A stretch of DNA of 37,578 nt from assembly GCA_016936155.1 (NCBI GenBank), contig JAFGPO010000161.1, positions 1-37,578 on the forward strand, in the 5' to 3' direction. The notes beneath the pieces were generated by a model. It had not been told where the DNA came from. It saw only the letters and a program-made list of their open reading frames with translations, and did no database searches. A program made the position numbers and the translations under genes. This DNA is from Caldifarciminota bacterium (GTDB taxonomy: Bacteria; Hydrothermota; Tepidihabitantia; SM23-42). The stretch's first letter is position 1. Each line of letters starts with the position of its first letter. Shown piece after piece: positions 9,594 to 19,430 of the stretch.

Positions 9594-9974
9594 ATGGTGA
9601 CAAAAAGAATGCAGGTATACAAATGCATGAAATGCGGTAACATCGTGGAAGTCTTGCACGAAGGTGTGGGACAACTCGTATGTTGCGGGGAACCGATGAA
9701 ACTCATGGAAGAAAATACCGTGGATGCAGCGAAAGAAAAACACGTCCCTCTTATCGAACAAAAAGACGGTGTGATCGTAGTAAAGGTAGGGAGCACTGCC
9801 CATCCCATGGAAGAGAAGCATTATATTGAATGGATCGAGATAAGTGATGATGGCAAGGTGTATCGCGCCTTTCTCAGACCGGGCGATGAACCAAAGGCCA
9901 CGTTTACGATAACGGCGAACCCAGTGACCGCGCGTGAATACTGCAATATCCATGGACTCTGGAAAAGTCAATAA
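9594..9974 (+). CDS. dfx: Desulfoferrodoxin / superoxide reductase
   Basis: 126 aa; [16 protein letters not shown]...LVCCGEPM rubredoxin-like centre, [17 protein letters not shown] and CNIHGLW centre II ligands. Confidence 0.96.
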   Translation: MVTKRMQVYKCMKCGNIVEVLHEGVGQLVCCGEPMKLMEENTVDAAKEKHVPLIEQKDGVIVVKVGSTAHPMEEKHYIEWIEISDDGKVYRAFLRPGDEPKATFTITANPVTAREYCNIHGLWKSQ

Positions 9975-9986
9975 ACAGGAGAAATC

Positions 9987-10514
9987 ATGGCAGAATTAAA
10001 CAAAGCAATACTCGACGCCATCCGGTATGCGACTCGTATGGAAATACAGGGTAGAAGTTTTTATGAACATGTTGCCGGGGTCACGAAAAGCGATCATGGG
10101 AAAGCAGTATTTAAAAAACTGGCACAAGACGAGAACGGTCATATCGAACAATTCAGCGAGATATTCACATCGGTCCTGGGGAGTGATGAGTGGAAAACCT
10201 ACATTGATAAAGAAGAACTGGAAAAACAAACAGTGCTCGACGAGCTGAAAGCCCGCGTTGAAAAGAGAGGAAAAGAAGAGAAAGCGACTGATCTCGAAGC
10301 CCTTCGTATCGGGCTGGAACTAGAACGGGGCGCGATCGACTACTATACAAAACAGGTCGATACATCGAATGATGTCGTAGTCAAGGACCTTTTCTCCAGG
10401 ATCACAAAAGAAGAGCAGTATCATTACGATCTGCTGCAAGCCCAGTACGATAATATCACGGGTTCAGGATTCTGGTTCGACATGGCCGAATTCAAGATGG
10501 ACGGCAGATTCTGA
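9987..10514 (+). CDS. Ferritin-like / rubrerythrin-family protein
   Basis: 175 aa two-repeat ferritin-like: EIQGRSFYEHVAG...DENGHIEQF...LERGAIDYY...EEQYHYDLL; C-terminus FWFDMAEFKMDGRF. Confidence 0.88.
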   Translation: MAELNKAILDAIRYATRMEIQGRSFYEHVAGVTKSDHGKAVFKKLAQDENGHIEQFSEIFTSVLGSDEWKTYIDKEELEKQTVLDELKARVEKRGKEEKATDLEALRIGLELERGAIDYYTKQVDTSNDVVVKDLFSRITKEEQYHYDLLQAQYDNITGSGFWFDMAEFKMDGRF

Positions 10515-10762
10515 TCTGGTACCTGTATGCGCAAATGGACGTAGCGGCTCATGTATATATCTGCGCTCAAGGGACTTTGATCATGGATCCGTTTCAATAG
10601 ATCCCGCATCATCGGACAATTACGTAAGGGCGGTATATACAAAGAAGAACTGCCTACAGCCTTCTGATCGAACAGAAAGGAAATTGTTCCCACCTCCGGT
10701 CCACAAAAGAGTGCACGGTAGGAGATAATGGCTAAACGGTACGCGACCCGATGACGCGCGCT

Positions 10763-10791
10763 TTGTCAAATTACCCTATTGTTTCTATAAA
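10763..10791 (+). promoter_or_regulatory. Promoter TTGTCA -17 nt- TATAAA
   Basis: TTGTCA 10763-10768, 17-nt spacer, TATAAA 10786-10791, upstream of the ferritin-like gene at 10859. Confidence 0.65.
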
Positions 10792-10823
10792 TGACGTATT
10801 GAATAAATCAAACGGCAAATATC

Positions 10824-10842
10824 CTGTCTAAATAGTAGACAG
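10824..10842. promoter_or_regulatory. Perfect 7-bp inverted repeat CTGTCTA-AATAG-TAGACAG (operator or 5'UTR hairpin)
   Basis: Arms are exact reverse complements with a 5-nt loop; located between the predicted promoter and the AAGGAG Shine-Dalgarno (10846-10851). Confidence 0.6.
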
Positions 10843-10858
10843 AAAAAGGAGAGTGGAT

Positions 10859-11371
10859 ATGGATAAGGAAAATATGCTTGAAGGTCTCAGGACCGCTTTA
10901 CAGACCGAATTGAACGGTATTCAGTTCTACCGGTTAGCCGCGGAGAGGACGAACGATTTGAAAGGCAAAGAGGTATTCTCTCTACTCGCCCGCGATGAGG
11001 AAATACATTTTGAGGAACTCAACCGATGGTATACGGCGATCCTCAACACCACGACGTGGAAACCCTCAATCACATTGACCGAAGCGCGCACGATATTCAA
11101 GGGAGAAAGTCCGATCTTCAGCGCCGAAATAAAGGAACGTATCAAAAAACACCATTTTGAAATGTCCGCGCTCAGTATCGGCGCGCTCCTGGAAGCCGAC
11201 TCTATCGACTTCTATAGAAAAATGAAGGAAGATACCGACGATCCGCAGGCGAAACGCCTTTTCGGAGACCTGCAAAAATGGGAACAGCAGCACCTCGAAG
11301 CGATCACCAAGCAAATGGACGTGCTGAAGGAAGATTATTGGGCGGAACAGCACTTTTCGCCGCTGTTCTGA
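10859..11371 (+). CDS. Ferritin-like / rubrerythrin-family protein
   Basis: MDKENMLEGLRTALQTELNGIQFYRLAAERT...RDEEIHFEEL...LEADSIDFYRK...WEQQHLEAI; ATG 10859 with AAGGAG at 10846-10851. Confidence 0.88.
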   Translation: MDKENMLEGLRTALQTELNGIQFYRLAAERTNDLKGKEVFSLLARDEEIHFEELNRWYTAILNTTTWKPSITLTEARTIFKGESPIFSAEIKERIKKHHFEMSALSIGALLEADSIDFYRKMKEDTDDPQAKRLFGDLQKWEQQHLEAITKQMDVLKEDYWAEQHFSPLF

Positions 11372-11384
11372 ACAAGGAGGTTGA

Positions 11385-11624
11385 ATGGCGGAAAAACAAC
11401 CAGTAAAAACGCTCGATTGCGTCGGCTTATACTGTCCTCAACCTCTGTTCCAGACCCGTCAAGGCATCGATTCTGTTGACATCGGAGAGATCCTGGAAGT
11501 GCTGGCAGACGACCCCGCAGCCGAAGAGGATATCAAACGATTCTGCAAAAGGACCGGCCATACCGTAATCAGCATCGAGAATAATAACGGTATTCTGCGG
11601 TTCTTGATCAAACGTAATAAATAA
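11385..11624 (+). CDS. TusA/SirA-family sulfur carrier protein
   Basis: 79 aa; LDCVGLYCPQPLFQTRQ (CPxP motif). Confidence 0.92.
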   Translation: MAEKQPVKTLDCVGLYCPQPLFQTRQGIDSVDIGEILEVLADDPAAEEDIKRFCKRTGHTVISIENNNGILRFLIKRNK

Positions 11625-11635
11625 AGGAGGCCTTT

Positions 11636-11998
11636 ATGTCTGACCGGAAGAACATACTCTACGTGCAGACCAGTGACGCTCCGGAACGGCAGTACGCACC
11701 CCTGGTCCTCGCTCAATCAGCAAAGGCCATGGATGTCAATGCAAAGGTATATTACCTCGGCACATCCCTGAGAATACTCAAACCAGGAACCGCTGACACG
11801 ATAAAAATGGGCGCGTTCCCGAGTGTGGGCGATATGATAAAAAAAACGCTCGATATGGGCATTGAGATCTACGTATGCGAAGCGTCGAAACAAATGCTGG
11901 GTTGGGACAAGGTCGATCTTATTGACGGTGTCAAGATCGTCGGTGCAGCGACACTCAATGACCTTGCGCTTGACGCCAACGCGACCATGTGGTTTTAG
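11636..11998 (+). CDS. DsrE-family protein
   Basis: 120 aa; NILYVQTSDAPERQYAPLVLAQSAKAMDVNAKVYYLGTSLRILK...EIYVCEASKQMLGW; adjacent to tusA and nifS. Confidence 0.82.
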   Translation: MSDRKNILYVQTSDAPERQYAPLVLAQSAKAMDVNAKVYYLGTSLRILKPGTADTIKMGAFPSVGDMIKKTLDMGIEIYVCEASKQMLGWDKVDLIDGVKIVGAATLNDLALDANATMWF

Positions 11999-12007
11999 GA
12001 CTGCTCA

Positions 12008-13168
12008 ATGAGCGTATATCTTGATTATCAATCGGCAAAACCAATGGATGAGCGGGTTGTTGAGGCAATGAGCCCGTATTTTACACGAGACTTCGGCAAC
12101 GCATCCTCCCTGCACCGTGTTGGCGATACGGCTACGAACGCGCTGGAACGATCCCGGGCAGCGGTCGCACATTTTATCGGTGCGCAGTCCGAGGAGATCA
12201 TCTTTACTTCGGGAGCCACTGAAGCCAACAACCTTGCGCTTATCGGGTTTGCACAGCGCAACAAGCACAAGGGCGACCATATTATCATCAGCGAGACCGA
12301 GCATATCAGCATCCACAATATAGCAAAATTCCTTGAGAAGAACGGTTTCTCCGTAAGCAAGGTCCCGGTTGATCAATATGGAAAGATTGCTACACAGAAG
12401 ATCAAGGACCGTATCAGCGAAAAAACCATACTCATGTCCATAGCGTATGCTAACAACGAGATCGGCACGATCCAGCCGTTGACCGAAATCGCTGAATTGT
12501 GCAAACAACATGATATTGTACTGCATACCGACGCCGTGGCTGCAGAGGGTCTTCTTGCCCTGGATATACAATCCCTGAATGTAGACATGATGTCCCTTTC
12601 ATCGAATGATCTGTATGGGCCCAAAGGAATCGGAGCGCTCTTTGTGAAGGAAGGGATAAAGATCGTACCGCACATGATCGGCGGCGGCCAGGAATTCGGC
12701 CTACGTTCAGGATCAGAGAACATTCCGGGCATCGTAGGAATGGCAAAGGCCGCAGAAATAATGGCACACACCATGCCTGCGGAGATCGAACGATTCACTA
12801 TCTATCGCGACCGTCTTATCAAGGAAATCCTGGCTAACATTCCGAATTCCCATCTTAACGGGCATCCAACCGACCGGCTCGCGAACAATGCCCATTTCAG
12901 ATTTGATGGGATCGAGGGCGAATCACTCCTGCTCGCGCTCAAGGACAAGGAGATCGAAGTATCGACGGGATCAGCATGTTCATCAAAAACACTCGAACCC
13001 TCGCACACCTTGATCGCGCTCGGTCTTTTACATGAAGAAGCGCACGGTTCACTTGAAATCACCGTGGGACGGTTCACGCAAGACGCTGATATCGATAGCG
13101 CGATACAGGCAATACCCAAGGTAGTAAAGCAGCTCAGGGCCCTGTCACCGTTATATAAGGAGGAATAA
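12008..13168 (+). CDS. Cysteine desulfurase (NifS/IscS)
   Basis: 386 aa; YLDYQSAKPMD, GATEANNLAL, SLSSNDLYGPKGIGALFV PLP region, active-site loop STGSACSSKTLEPSH. Confidence 0.95.
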   Translation: MSVYLDYQSAKPMDERVVEAMSPYFTRDFGNASSLHRVGDTATNALERSRAAVAHFIGAQSEEIIFTSGATEANNLALIGFAQRNKHKGDHIIISETEHISIHNIAKFLEKNGFSVSKVPVDQYGKIATQKIKDRISEKTILMSIAYANNEIGTIQPLTEIAELCKQHDIVLHTDAVAAEGLLALDIQSLNVDMMSLSSNDLYGPKGIGALFVKEGIKIVPHMIGGGQEFGLRSGSENIPGIVGMAKAAEIMAHTMPAEIERFTIYRDRLIKEILANIPNSHLNGHPTDRLANNAHFRFDGIEGESLLLALKDKEIEVSTGSACSSKTLEPSHTLIALGLLHEEAHGSLEITVGRFTQDADIDSAIQAIPKVVKQLRALSPLYKEE

Positions 13169-13172
13169 GATC

Positions 13173-13949
13173 ATGAAATCAACTTCATATTCAGAAAAAG
13201 TCCTCGATCACTTCCGTAATCCGCGCAATGTCGGAACCCTAAAAGGCGATGATGTCGCGATCGGACGCGTGGGCAATCCAGTTTGCGGCGATCTCATGGA
13301 GTTCTATATTCGGGTAAAGAACAACCGGATAGAGGATATCCGGTTTAAAACATTCGGCTGCGGTTCCGCCATAGCGACGGCAAGCATGATCACAGAACTT
13401 GCAAAAGGCAAGACCCTCGAACAAGCGCTTTCGATAACAAGAAAGGATGTCGCGGACGAACTTGATGGACTCCCCCCCATTAAAATGCATTGCTCGAATC
13501 TTGCTGCTGATGCACTCAAAGATGCGATCCGGAATTTCCAAAACAAAAAGGAGCCAAAGGTCAAGGCAACCGAGAACAGCAAAATATCCGGGAACCCGAT
13601 GCCCAGTGCGGAAAAATTTCTTGGCAAGGGAGTATATCTCGCGATTGAAAACCCATCCCTATTTTCGGGGAAACGCACGCTGGTCGTTGACCGCGGTGAA
13701 GCTTCGATCGATACGGCGATCGCGTTGACCGAACAATCTCCGCGTGTCGTATTTGTCTCAGGCTCAGCGGAAAAAAATATGGCTTCGGGGATCAAGGAAA
13801 AACTGCATGAGGCAGGCGTAAAAATGCTCTATCAATCGGAAATACTTGAAATCATGGGCGTCAGGGAAGTCGAGAAAGTACGAATCCATAATATGGACGA
13901 GGACGAGGAATATGAACTTTTCGTAGATGCGGTTGTCATGCTGCCGTGA
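13173..13949 (+). CDS. IscU/NifU-N Fe-S scaffold fused to a degenerate thioredoxin-reductase-like NADPH-binding domain
   Basis: 258 aa; N-term YSEKVLDHFRNPRNVG, NPVCGDLMEFYI, TFGCGSAIATASMITEL, KMHCSNLAADAL (three Cys plus Asp conserved). C-term GKRTLVVDRGEASIDTAIALTEQSPRVVFVSGSAEKN...GVREVEKVRIHNMDEDEEYELFVDAVVML aligns by eye with the TrxR NADPH domain. Confidence 0.85.
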   Translation: MKSTSYSEKVLDHFRNPRNVGTLKGDDVAIGRVGNPVCGDLMEFYIRVKNNRIEDIRFKTFGCGSAIATASMITELAKGKTLEQALSITRKDVADELDGLPPIKMHCSNLAADALKDAIRNFQNKKEPKVKATENSKISGNPMPSAEKFLGKGVYLAIENPSLFSGKRTLVVDRGEASIDTAIALTEQSPRVVFVSGSAEKNMASGIKEKLHEAGVKMLYQSEILEIMGVREVEKVRIHNMDEDEEYELFVDAVVMLP

Positions 13950-13976
13950 CCATCAGGGCACGGAAAGCACGGGCAT

Positions 13977-16247
13977 ATGAAAAATAACAAAACCGGTCGT
14001 TTTGAGAAAAAAACTATAAAAATCGGCGGTATGACCTGTGCGATGTGTGTGCAGACTATCGAGAAATCCCTGCAAGGTCTTGATGGTGTTAATGATGTAA
14101 GTGTCAATCTTGCGTCTGAAAAGGCCTTCGTGACCTATGATACTGATCGATTGTCATCAAAGGATCTTCAAAAAGCGATAGAAGACGCCGGCTATCAATT
14201 CCTGGGTGAAGGTGAACAATCAGCAGGGCCCGAAGAAGCGGCACGCAAAAAAGATCTTCAACAGAAAAAGCAGCGGTTCATCACCGGTCTCGCATTCGGG
14301 ATCCCTCTTATGATACTCATGTACCTGCCTCTGTCCCTCCCCGGTTTTATGCTCTTCTTACAGTTCATCGTGGTTACGCCCGTATTTCTCTATATCAGTC
14401 TCCCCATATTCACTGCCGCCTACCGGTCACTGCGCCACGCAGTGCTTACCATGGATGTTATGTATTCACTGGGTATGGGAGTTGCGTACACAGCAAGCGT
14501 CCTGGGCACATTCAATATCCTGTTGACCCATGAGTTCATGTTTTATGAAACCGCCCTGATGCTCGCTTCATTTCTCACCCTGGGGAGATATCTTGAAACA
14601 CGCGCGAAGGGACGTACTTCGGCTGCGATAAAGAAGCTGATGAATATCCAGGTCAAAACCGCCCACCGTATCCAGGGTGACCACACAGTTGAAATACCTG
14701 TTGAGATGGTCACCATCGACGATCAACTTCTTGTAAGACCCGGTGAGCGGATTCCGGTCGATGGGAAAGTGCTGGATGGTACGAGCTATGTCAATGAATC
14801 AATGATCACGGGCGAATCACTACCCGTTCTTAAACAACATCATGACCAGGTGATCGGTGGAACGATCAATACCGATGGCATGTTAAAGATCACTGCGGTC
14901 CGAGTCGGGCGCGATACCGTGCTCTCTCAGATAGTCCGTCTGGTTGAATCCGCACAAGGAAGTCGACCGCCGATGCAACGGCTGGCAGATCGTGTCGTCA
15001 CCTACTTTATACCGGTCATCCTGCTGATCGCTGTTCTGACCTTTGCCGGGTGGTTCTGGATCTTCCATTCATCCCTGCTGTTCGCGCTGACCCGGTTGAT
15101 CTCAGTACTTGTCATCGCGTGCCCCTGCGCGCTCGGATTAGCAACACCGACCGCGGTAACGGTAGGGATAGGACGGGCTGCCCAGCTGGGCATCTTAATC
15201 AAACATGGAGAAGGTTTGGAATCACTCGACACGATATCAACCGTGGTTTTTGATAAAACCGGCACGCTCACGCAAGGCATCCCGATCGTCACCAAAATCC
15301 TCTCTGTCCCCCCGTATACAGAAGAAGAACTCCTGACAATCACCGCGAGTATCGAACAGCATTCTCAGCATCCGCTCGCCCGGGCGATCGTCACCCGGTC
15401 ACGGGTTAACCGACCGGGGTTCTATCCAATTACGGATTTTCGCTCATTCGCCGGCAGGGGAATTCAGGCTTCTGTTAATAACGTACCAACAAACATCGGC
15501 AACGAACGCTTCATGGAGGAATTAAAGATCAAAATCCCCTCTCCGATGAAACCAATGATCAACGGCTTAGAGAAACAGGGTGCTTCGTTGGTGTATATAG
15601 CACAACATTTTGAGGTTGTCGGAGTGATCGCTCTGGCGGATCCGATCAAACCGGAATCCCGTGATAGCGTACAGTCATTGCGAAACATGGGATTCAGTGT
15701 GATCATGGTCACGGGAGATCATGAACACACTGCCCAGGCGATCGCGCGCAGTCTCACGATCGACAGAACGATCGCGAATGTCCTCCCGGAGGGCAAGACC
15801 AGAGTAATACGAGAGTTGCAGGCGAAACAGCAAAAAGTTGTCTTTATCGGAGATGGTATTAATGATGCACCCGCACTCGCTCAATCTGATGTCGGCATTA
15901 CCGTTAAAAGTGGAACTGACATCGCGTTCGAAAGCGGTGATATTGTGTTGATGCGCGACACGCTTATGGGTGTACCGGCTGCGATCCAACTGGGGAAAAA
16001 GGTCATGCAACGGATCCGCCAGAATCTCTTTTGGGCGTTTGCGTATAACATTGTGCTCATACCAGTTGCCGCGGGACTCCTCTACCCGGTAACCGGGATC
16101 GCGTTTAAACCAGAATTCGCAGGTTTGGCTATGGCGATGAGTTCGGTTACTGTAGTGACGTTATCCCTTTTGCTGCAACGGTACACTCCGCCTGTTTTAA
16201 AAACACTAATAAAAGGAGCAAAAAATGGCGATCGATCCTATATGTAA
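13977..16247 (+). CDS. copA: Copper-translocating P1B-type ATPase (CopA-like)
   Basis: 756 aa; HMA domain [49 protein letters not shown]. Confidence 0.94.
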   Translation: MKNNKTGRFEKKTIKIGGMTCAMCVQTIEKSLQGLDGVNDVSVNLASEKAFVTYDTDRLSSKDLQKAIEDAGYQFLGEGEQSAGPEEAARKKDLQQKKQRFITGLAFGIPLMILMYLPLSLPGFMLFLQFIVVTPVFLYISLPIFTAAYRSLRHAVLTMDVMYSLGMGVAYTASVLGTFNILLTHEFMFYETALMLASFLTLGRYLETRAKGRTSAAIKKLMNIQVKTAHRIQGDHTVEIPVEMVTIDDQLLVRPGERIPVDGKVLDGTSYVNESMITGESLPVLKQHHDQVIGGTINTDGMLKITAVRVGRDTVLSQIVRLVESAQGSRPPMQRLADRVVTYFIPVILLIAVLTFAGWFWIFHSSLLFALTRLISVLVIACPCALGLATPTAVTVGIGRAAQLGILIKHGEGLESLDTISTVVFDKTGTLTQGIPIVTKILSVPPYTEEELLTITASIEQHSQHPLARAIVTRSRVNRPGFYPITDFRSFAGRGIQASVNNVPTNIGNERFMEELKIKIPSPMKPMINGLEKQGASLVYIAQHFEVVGVIALADPIKPESRDSVQSLRNMGFSVIMVTGDHEHTAQAIARSLTIDRTIANVLPEGKTRVIRELQAKQQKVVFIGDGINDAPALAQSDVGITVKSGTDIAFESGDIVLMRDTLMGVPAAIQLGKKVMQRIRQNLFWAFAYNIVLIPVAAGLLYPVTGIAFKPEFAGLAMAMSSVTVVTLSLLLQRYTPPVLKTLIKGAKNGDRSYM

Positions 16248-16404
16248 AATGATGGTTGATGAAAAATCAGTGCGCTACCGAAGCGAATATAAGGGCACAA
16301 CCTATTATTTTTGTGCCCCCGGATGCAAAAAAATATTCGACGAATCACCTGAAATATACATCGGAGGAGAAAATCGAGGCAATAGTGAAGAGGAACACAA
16401 ATGA
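16225..16404 (+). CDS. YHS-domain protein
   Basis: 59 aa, not in the ORF track: [67 protein letters not shown] Shine-Dalgarno; overlaps the copA 3' end. Confidence 0.9.
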   Translation: MAIDPICKMMVDEKSVRYRSEYKGTTYYFCAPGCKKIFDESPEIYIGGENRGNSEEEHK

Positions 16405-16685
16405 CCACTCAGCATGTCAATGGAGATGATAGAGGGCATATCATGCTCTATGCACTGAGCACCTGCATATGGTGCCGAAAAACCAAACGGCTTCTCAGTG
16501 CGCTCGGTGTCATGTACGATTATATTGATGTTGATCTGCTCGATGAAAAAGAACAGACCCTCGTGAAAAAAGAGATCAAAAAATGGAATCCTCGCATTTC
16601 TTTCCCCACCCTCGTGATCAACGATACATCCTGCGTCATCGGATATGACGAAGCAGAAATCAAGGAGAATTTAGGCAATGGCTGA
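16401..16685 (+). CDS. Glutaredoxin-family protein
   Basis: 94 aa; [34 protein letters not shown] (CxxC), [21 protein letters not shown] overlap with the YHS gene. Confidence 0.9.
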   Translation: MTTQHVNGDDRGHIMLYALSTCIWCRKTKRLLSALGVMYDYIDVDLLDEKEQTLVKKEIKKWNPRISFPTLVINDTSCVIGYDEAEIKENLGNG

Positions 16686-17196
16686 TAATAAGAACAATAT
16701 ACCTCCTGAAAAGGTCGATGCACTCTATCGGAAATTGAACGAGGAGGCACAGGCGTCCGGATACAACCTCAACCCGGACACGGCATTCACGCGGGAACTT
16801 GTCGAAAGCCTGATCGTGAATCAGGCACGATACGGGTACCCGGCATGTCCGTGCCGCCTTGCAGCAGGGGTCAAGGAAAAAGACCTCGACATCATATGCC
16901 CTTGCGACTATCGCGATCCGGATATTGATGAACACGGTACCTGCTACTGCGGCCTGTATGTTTCCAGAGCCGTCGTGCAGGGCGCTAAAACTGCCGGACG
17001 GATACCGGAACGCCGATTGCCGGAAACCGAACGCGCGCGGATGGCGAGACCGCGCACGGGGAACGGAAGACCTGCATTACCCTACCTGGTTTGGCGGTGT
17101 AAGGTATGCGGGTATCTTTGCGCCCGCGCAAAACCGCCTGAAGTATGCCCGATCTGTAAGGCGTCGAAAGAACGGTTTGAGGTGTTCCTGTCGTGA
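16678..17196 (+). CDS. Ferredoxin:thioredoxin (disulfide) reductase catalytic domain fused to a rubredoxin-like domain
   Basis: 172 aa; FTR motifs YPACPCR...[23 protein letters not shown], then [32 protein letters not shown]. Confidence 0.9.
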   Translation: MADNKNNIPPEKVDALYRKLNEEAQASGYNLNPDTAFTRELVESLIVNQARYGYPACPCRLAAGVKEKDLDIICPCDYRDPDIDEHGTCYCGLYVSRAVVQGAKTAGRIPERRLPETERARMARPRTGNGRPALPYLVWRCKVCGYLCARAKPPEVCPICKASKERFEVFLS

Positions 17197-17226
17197 AATC
17201 ATGGTGAAGCACGAGAGCCCGGGTTT

Positions 17227-19347
17227 GTGGTGAAAAAACAAAAGTCCCGCAATCGGTTGAATAAAGAGCACAGTCCGTACTTGCTCCAGCACGCCGGCAA
17301 TCCGGTAGACTGGTATCCCTGGTGCGATGAAGCGTTTGAACGAGCACGGCGCGAACACAAACCGGTTTTTCTGTCGATCGGCTATGCCACCTGCCACTGG
17401 TGCCATGTGATGGCGCGTGAATCCTTCGAAGATACGGAAATCGCGGCTCTCATGAACCGTGCATTCGTATGCGTTAAAGTCGACCGGGAAGAACGACCGG
17501 ACATCGACCATCTTTACATGACACTGTGCCACCTTATGACTGGAACCGGCGGATGGCCCCTCTCTTTGATCCTTACCCCGGACAAAAAACCTTTTTTCGC
17601 CGCAACGTATATTCCCAGAGATACGCGCTACGGCAAAAAGGGATTGATCGACCTCATTGGGGAACTCGAATGTGCATGGCGTGATAAACAGGACACGATA
17701 CACCAGACCACGAATCAGGTGCAGATCGCTCTCGAGCATATCAGTCACGTAAATGGCGACAACGCGTTGTCACAAAATGAGGTCCATGCGCTCTACCACG
17801 ACCTGAAAAAAGGATATGATGAACATCATGGGGGATTCGGAAGTGCACCCAAGTTCCCATCGCCTCATATCTTCATGTTCCTGCTCCGCTACTGGTATGT
17901 ATACGGGGAGGTTCACGCGTTGCGTATGGCCGAGCATACGCTCATGAAGATCCGCGACGGGGGCATCCATGACCACGTGGGAGGAGGATTCCACCGCTAT
18001 GCAACCGACATAGAGTGGCGTGTCCCCCATTTTGAGAAAATTCTCTATGACCAGGCGCTTCTCATGATGGCTTATGCGGAATTGTATCAGGTGACCCGCA
18101 ATGATACTTACCGGCTTGAAGTACTTGGCATTGCCGACTATGTACAGAACGAAATGACCGCACCGGAAGGCGGTTTCGTTTCGGCTGAAGATGCAGAGAG
18201 TGAAGGGGAAGAAGGTCAATTCTATCTCTGGTCGTACGATGAAGTGAAGAAAATTCTGAAGCGCACGGCGCCCGTTTTCTGCAAGGCCTTCGGAGTACTC
18301 CCTGAGGGTAACATAACGGACGAAGCAACACAAAAACCGGTCGGCCGTAATGTTCTTTATCGAATTCGTTCCCAACAAGATCCGCCCCACGGAACCGGTT
18401 CATCCCGGAACATTGATGCGGCGATCGAACGATCCCTTGAAAAACTCAAGCGAGCACGCACGCAACGGGTCCGTCCGGCAAAAGACGATAAGATTCTGAC
18501 CGACTGGAACGGCCTCATGATCGCTGCCCTTGCCCAAGCCGGTCGAATCACTGGTTTTGATAAACTCACCAAAGCGGCATGCCGCGCTGCGGCGTTCATC
18601 GGACAACACTTGCTGCACAAAAACCACCAGCTCGTACATCGTTACTACCAGAATAAGGCAGGCATCACCGCGCACCTTGATGATTATGCATTTTTTATAT
18701 GGGGGCTCATCGAATGCTACCAAACGACCTTTCAATTACCATTCCTTGAGCAAGCACTTACCATGTGTGATACTATGCTCGCTGCATTCTGGGATCCAGG
18801 GCCTCATGGTGGTTTTTTCTTCACCTCAGTTAATAGCGAGCGTCTGCTGATCCGCCAGAAAGTCCAGTACGATAGTGCATTACCATCCGGCAGTTCAGTC
18901 GCGTACTATATTCTCCAGGTCCTCAGTGCAATCACCGGTTCGAACAAGTACCACCGGTATATTGAACAACTGGAACGAACCATGGCGGATCCGATAATAA
19001 AAAATCCTACTGCATATGCCTTTTTCGTCGGTTCCTACCTTCGGAACTACGACACGCCGGCATCGATCACGATCATTGGTGACCCTGATCATGCCTCAAC
19101 GAGTGCTATAGTACGTTCGCTCCAGGATCGATTCCTCCCTTACGCGATATTCCGTTTGAATCCGGCGAATGAAAACGATCCATCTCGCACCAATATACTA
19201 CCTGATTTTGGCGCATCCGTCACGTACCCGGGACATGCGATCGCTCGTGTTTGTACGAATACGTCCTGCTACGAACCGACCGCGGATACTGTGTCCATGC
19301 TCGAACAGCTTCATGCAAGAAAGGTGGTGGTTGATTTTGAGCAGTAA
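17227..19347 (+). CDS. DUF255 / YyaL (SSP411-like) thioredoxin-domain protein
   Basis: 706 aa; [24 protein letters not shown]...[22 protein letters not shown]...[25 protein letters not shown]. Confidence 0.95.
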   Translation: MVKKQKSRNRLNKEHSPYLLQHAGNPVDWYPWCDEAFERARREHKPVFLSIGYATCHWCHVMARESFEDTEIAALMNRAFVCVKVDREERPDIDHLYMTLCHLMTGTGGWPLSLILTPDKKPFFAATYIPRDTRYGKKGLIDLIGELECAWRDKQDTIHQTTNQVQIALEHISHVNGDNALSQNEVHALYHDLKKGYDEHHGGFGSAPKFPSPHIFMFLLRYWYVYGEVHALRMAEHTLMKIRDGGIHDHVGGGFHRYATDIEWRVPHFEKILYDQALLMMAYAELYQVTRNDTYRLEVLGIADYVQNEMTAPEGGFVSAEDAESEGEEGQFYLWSYDEVKKILKRTAPVFCKAFGVLPEGNITDEATQKPVGRNVLYRIRSQQDPPHGTGSSRNIDAAIERSLEKLKRARTQRVRPAKDDKILTDWNGLMIAALAQAGRITGFDKLTKAACRAAAFIGQHLLHKNHQLVHRYYQNKAGITAHLDDYAFFIWGLIECYQTTFQLPFLEQALTMCDTMLAAFWDPGPHGGFFFTSVNSERLLIRQKVQYDSALPSGSSVAYYILQVLSAITGSNKYHRYIEQLERTMADPIIKNPTAYAFFVGSYLRNYDTPASITIIGDPDHASTSAIVRSLQDRFLPYAIFRLNPANENDPSRTNILPDFGASVTYPGHAIARVCTNTSCYEPTADTVSMLEQLHARKVVVDFEQ

Positions 19348-19359
19348 AATGGATATACT
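19331..19359 (+). promoter_or_regulatory. Promoter TTGATT -17 nt- TATACT inside the 3' end of the upstream CDS
   Basis: TTGATT 19331-19336, 17-nt spacer, TATACT 19354-19359. Confidence 0.55.
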
Positions 19360-19374
19360 TATAATTAATTATAA
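19359..19374. promoter_or_regulatory. Per-box-like perfect palindrome TTATAATTAATTATAA
   Basis: 16-bp perfect palindrome, one base longer in the centre than the canonical PerR box TTATAATNATTATAA; overlaps the -10/+1 region upstream of a ferritin-like gene. Confidence 0.65.
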
Positions 19375-19430
19375 TTTTGTTTTATACAAAAATCACGAAT
19401 GCACCCAGTCACATGGGAAAAAAGGGGTTA

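Noticed and set aside
10424-10693. 89-aa reverse ORF spanning the 10515 gap
   Set aside because: Overlaps the 3' end of a supported ferritin-like gene; no SD or domain recognised.
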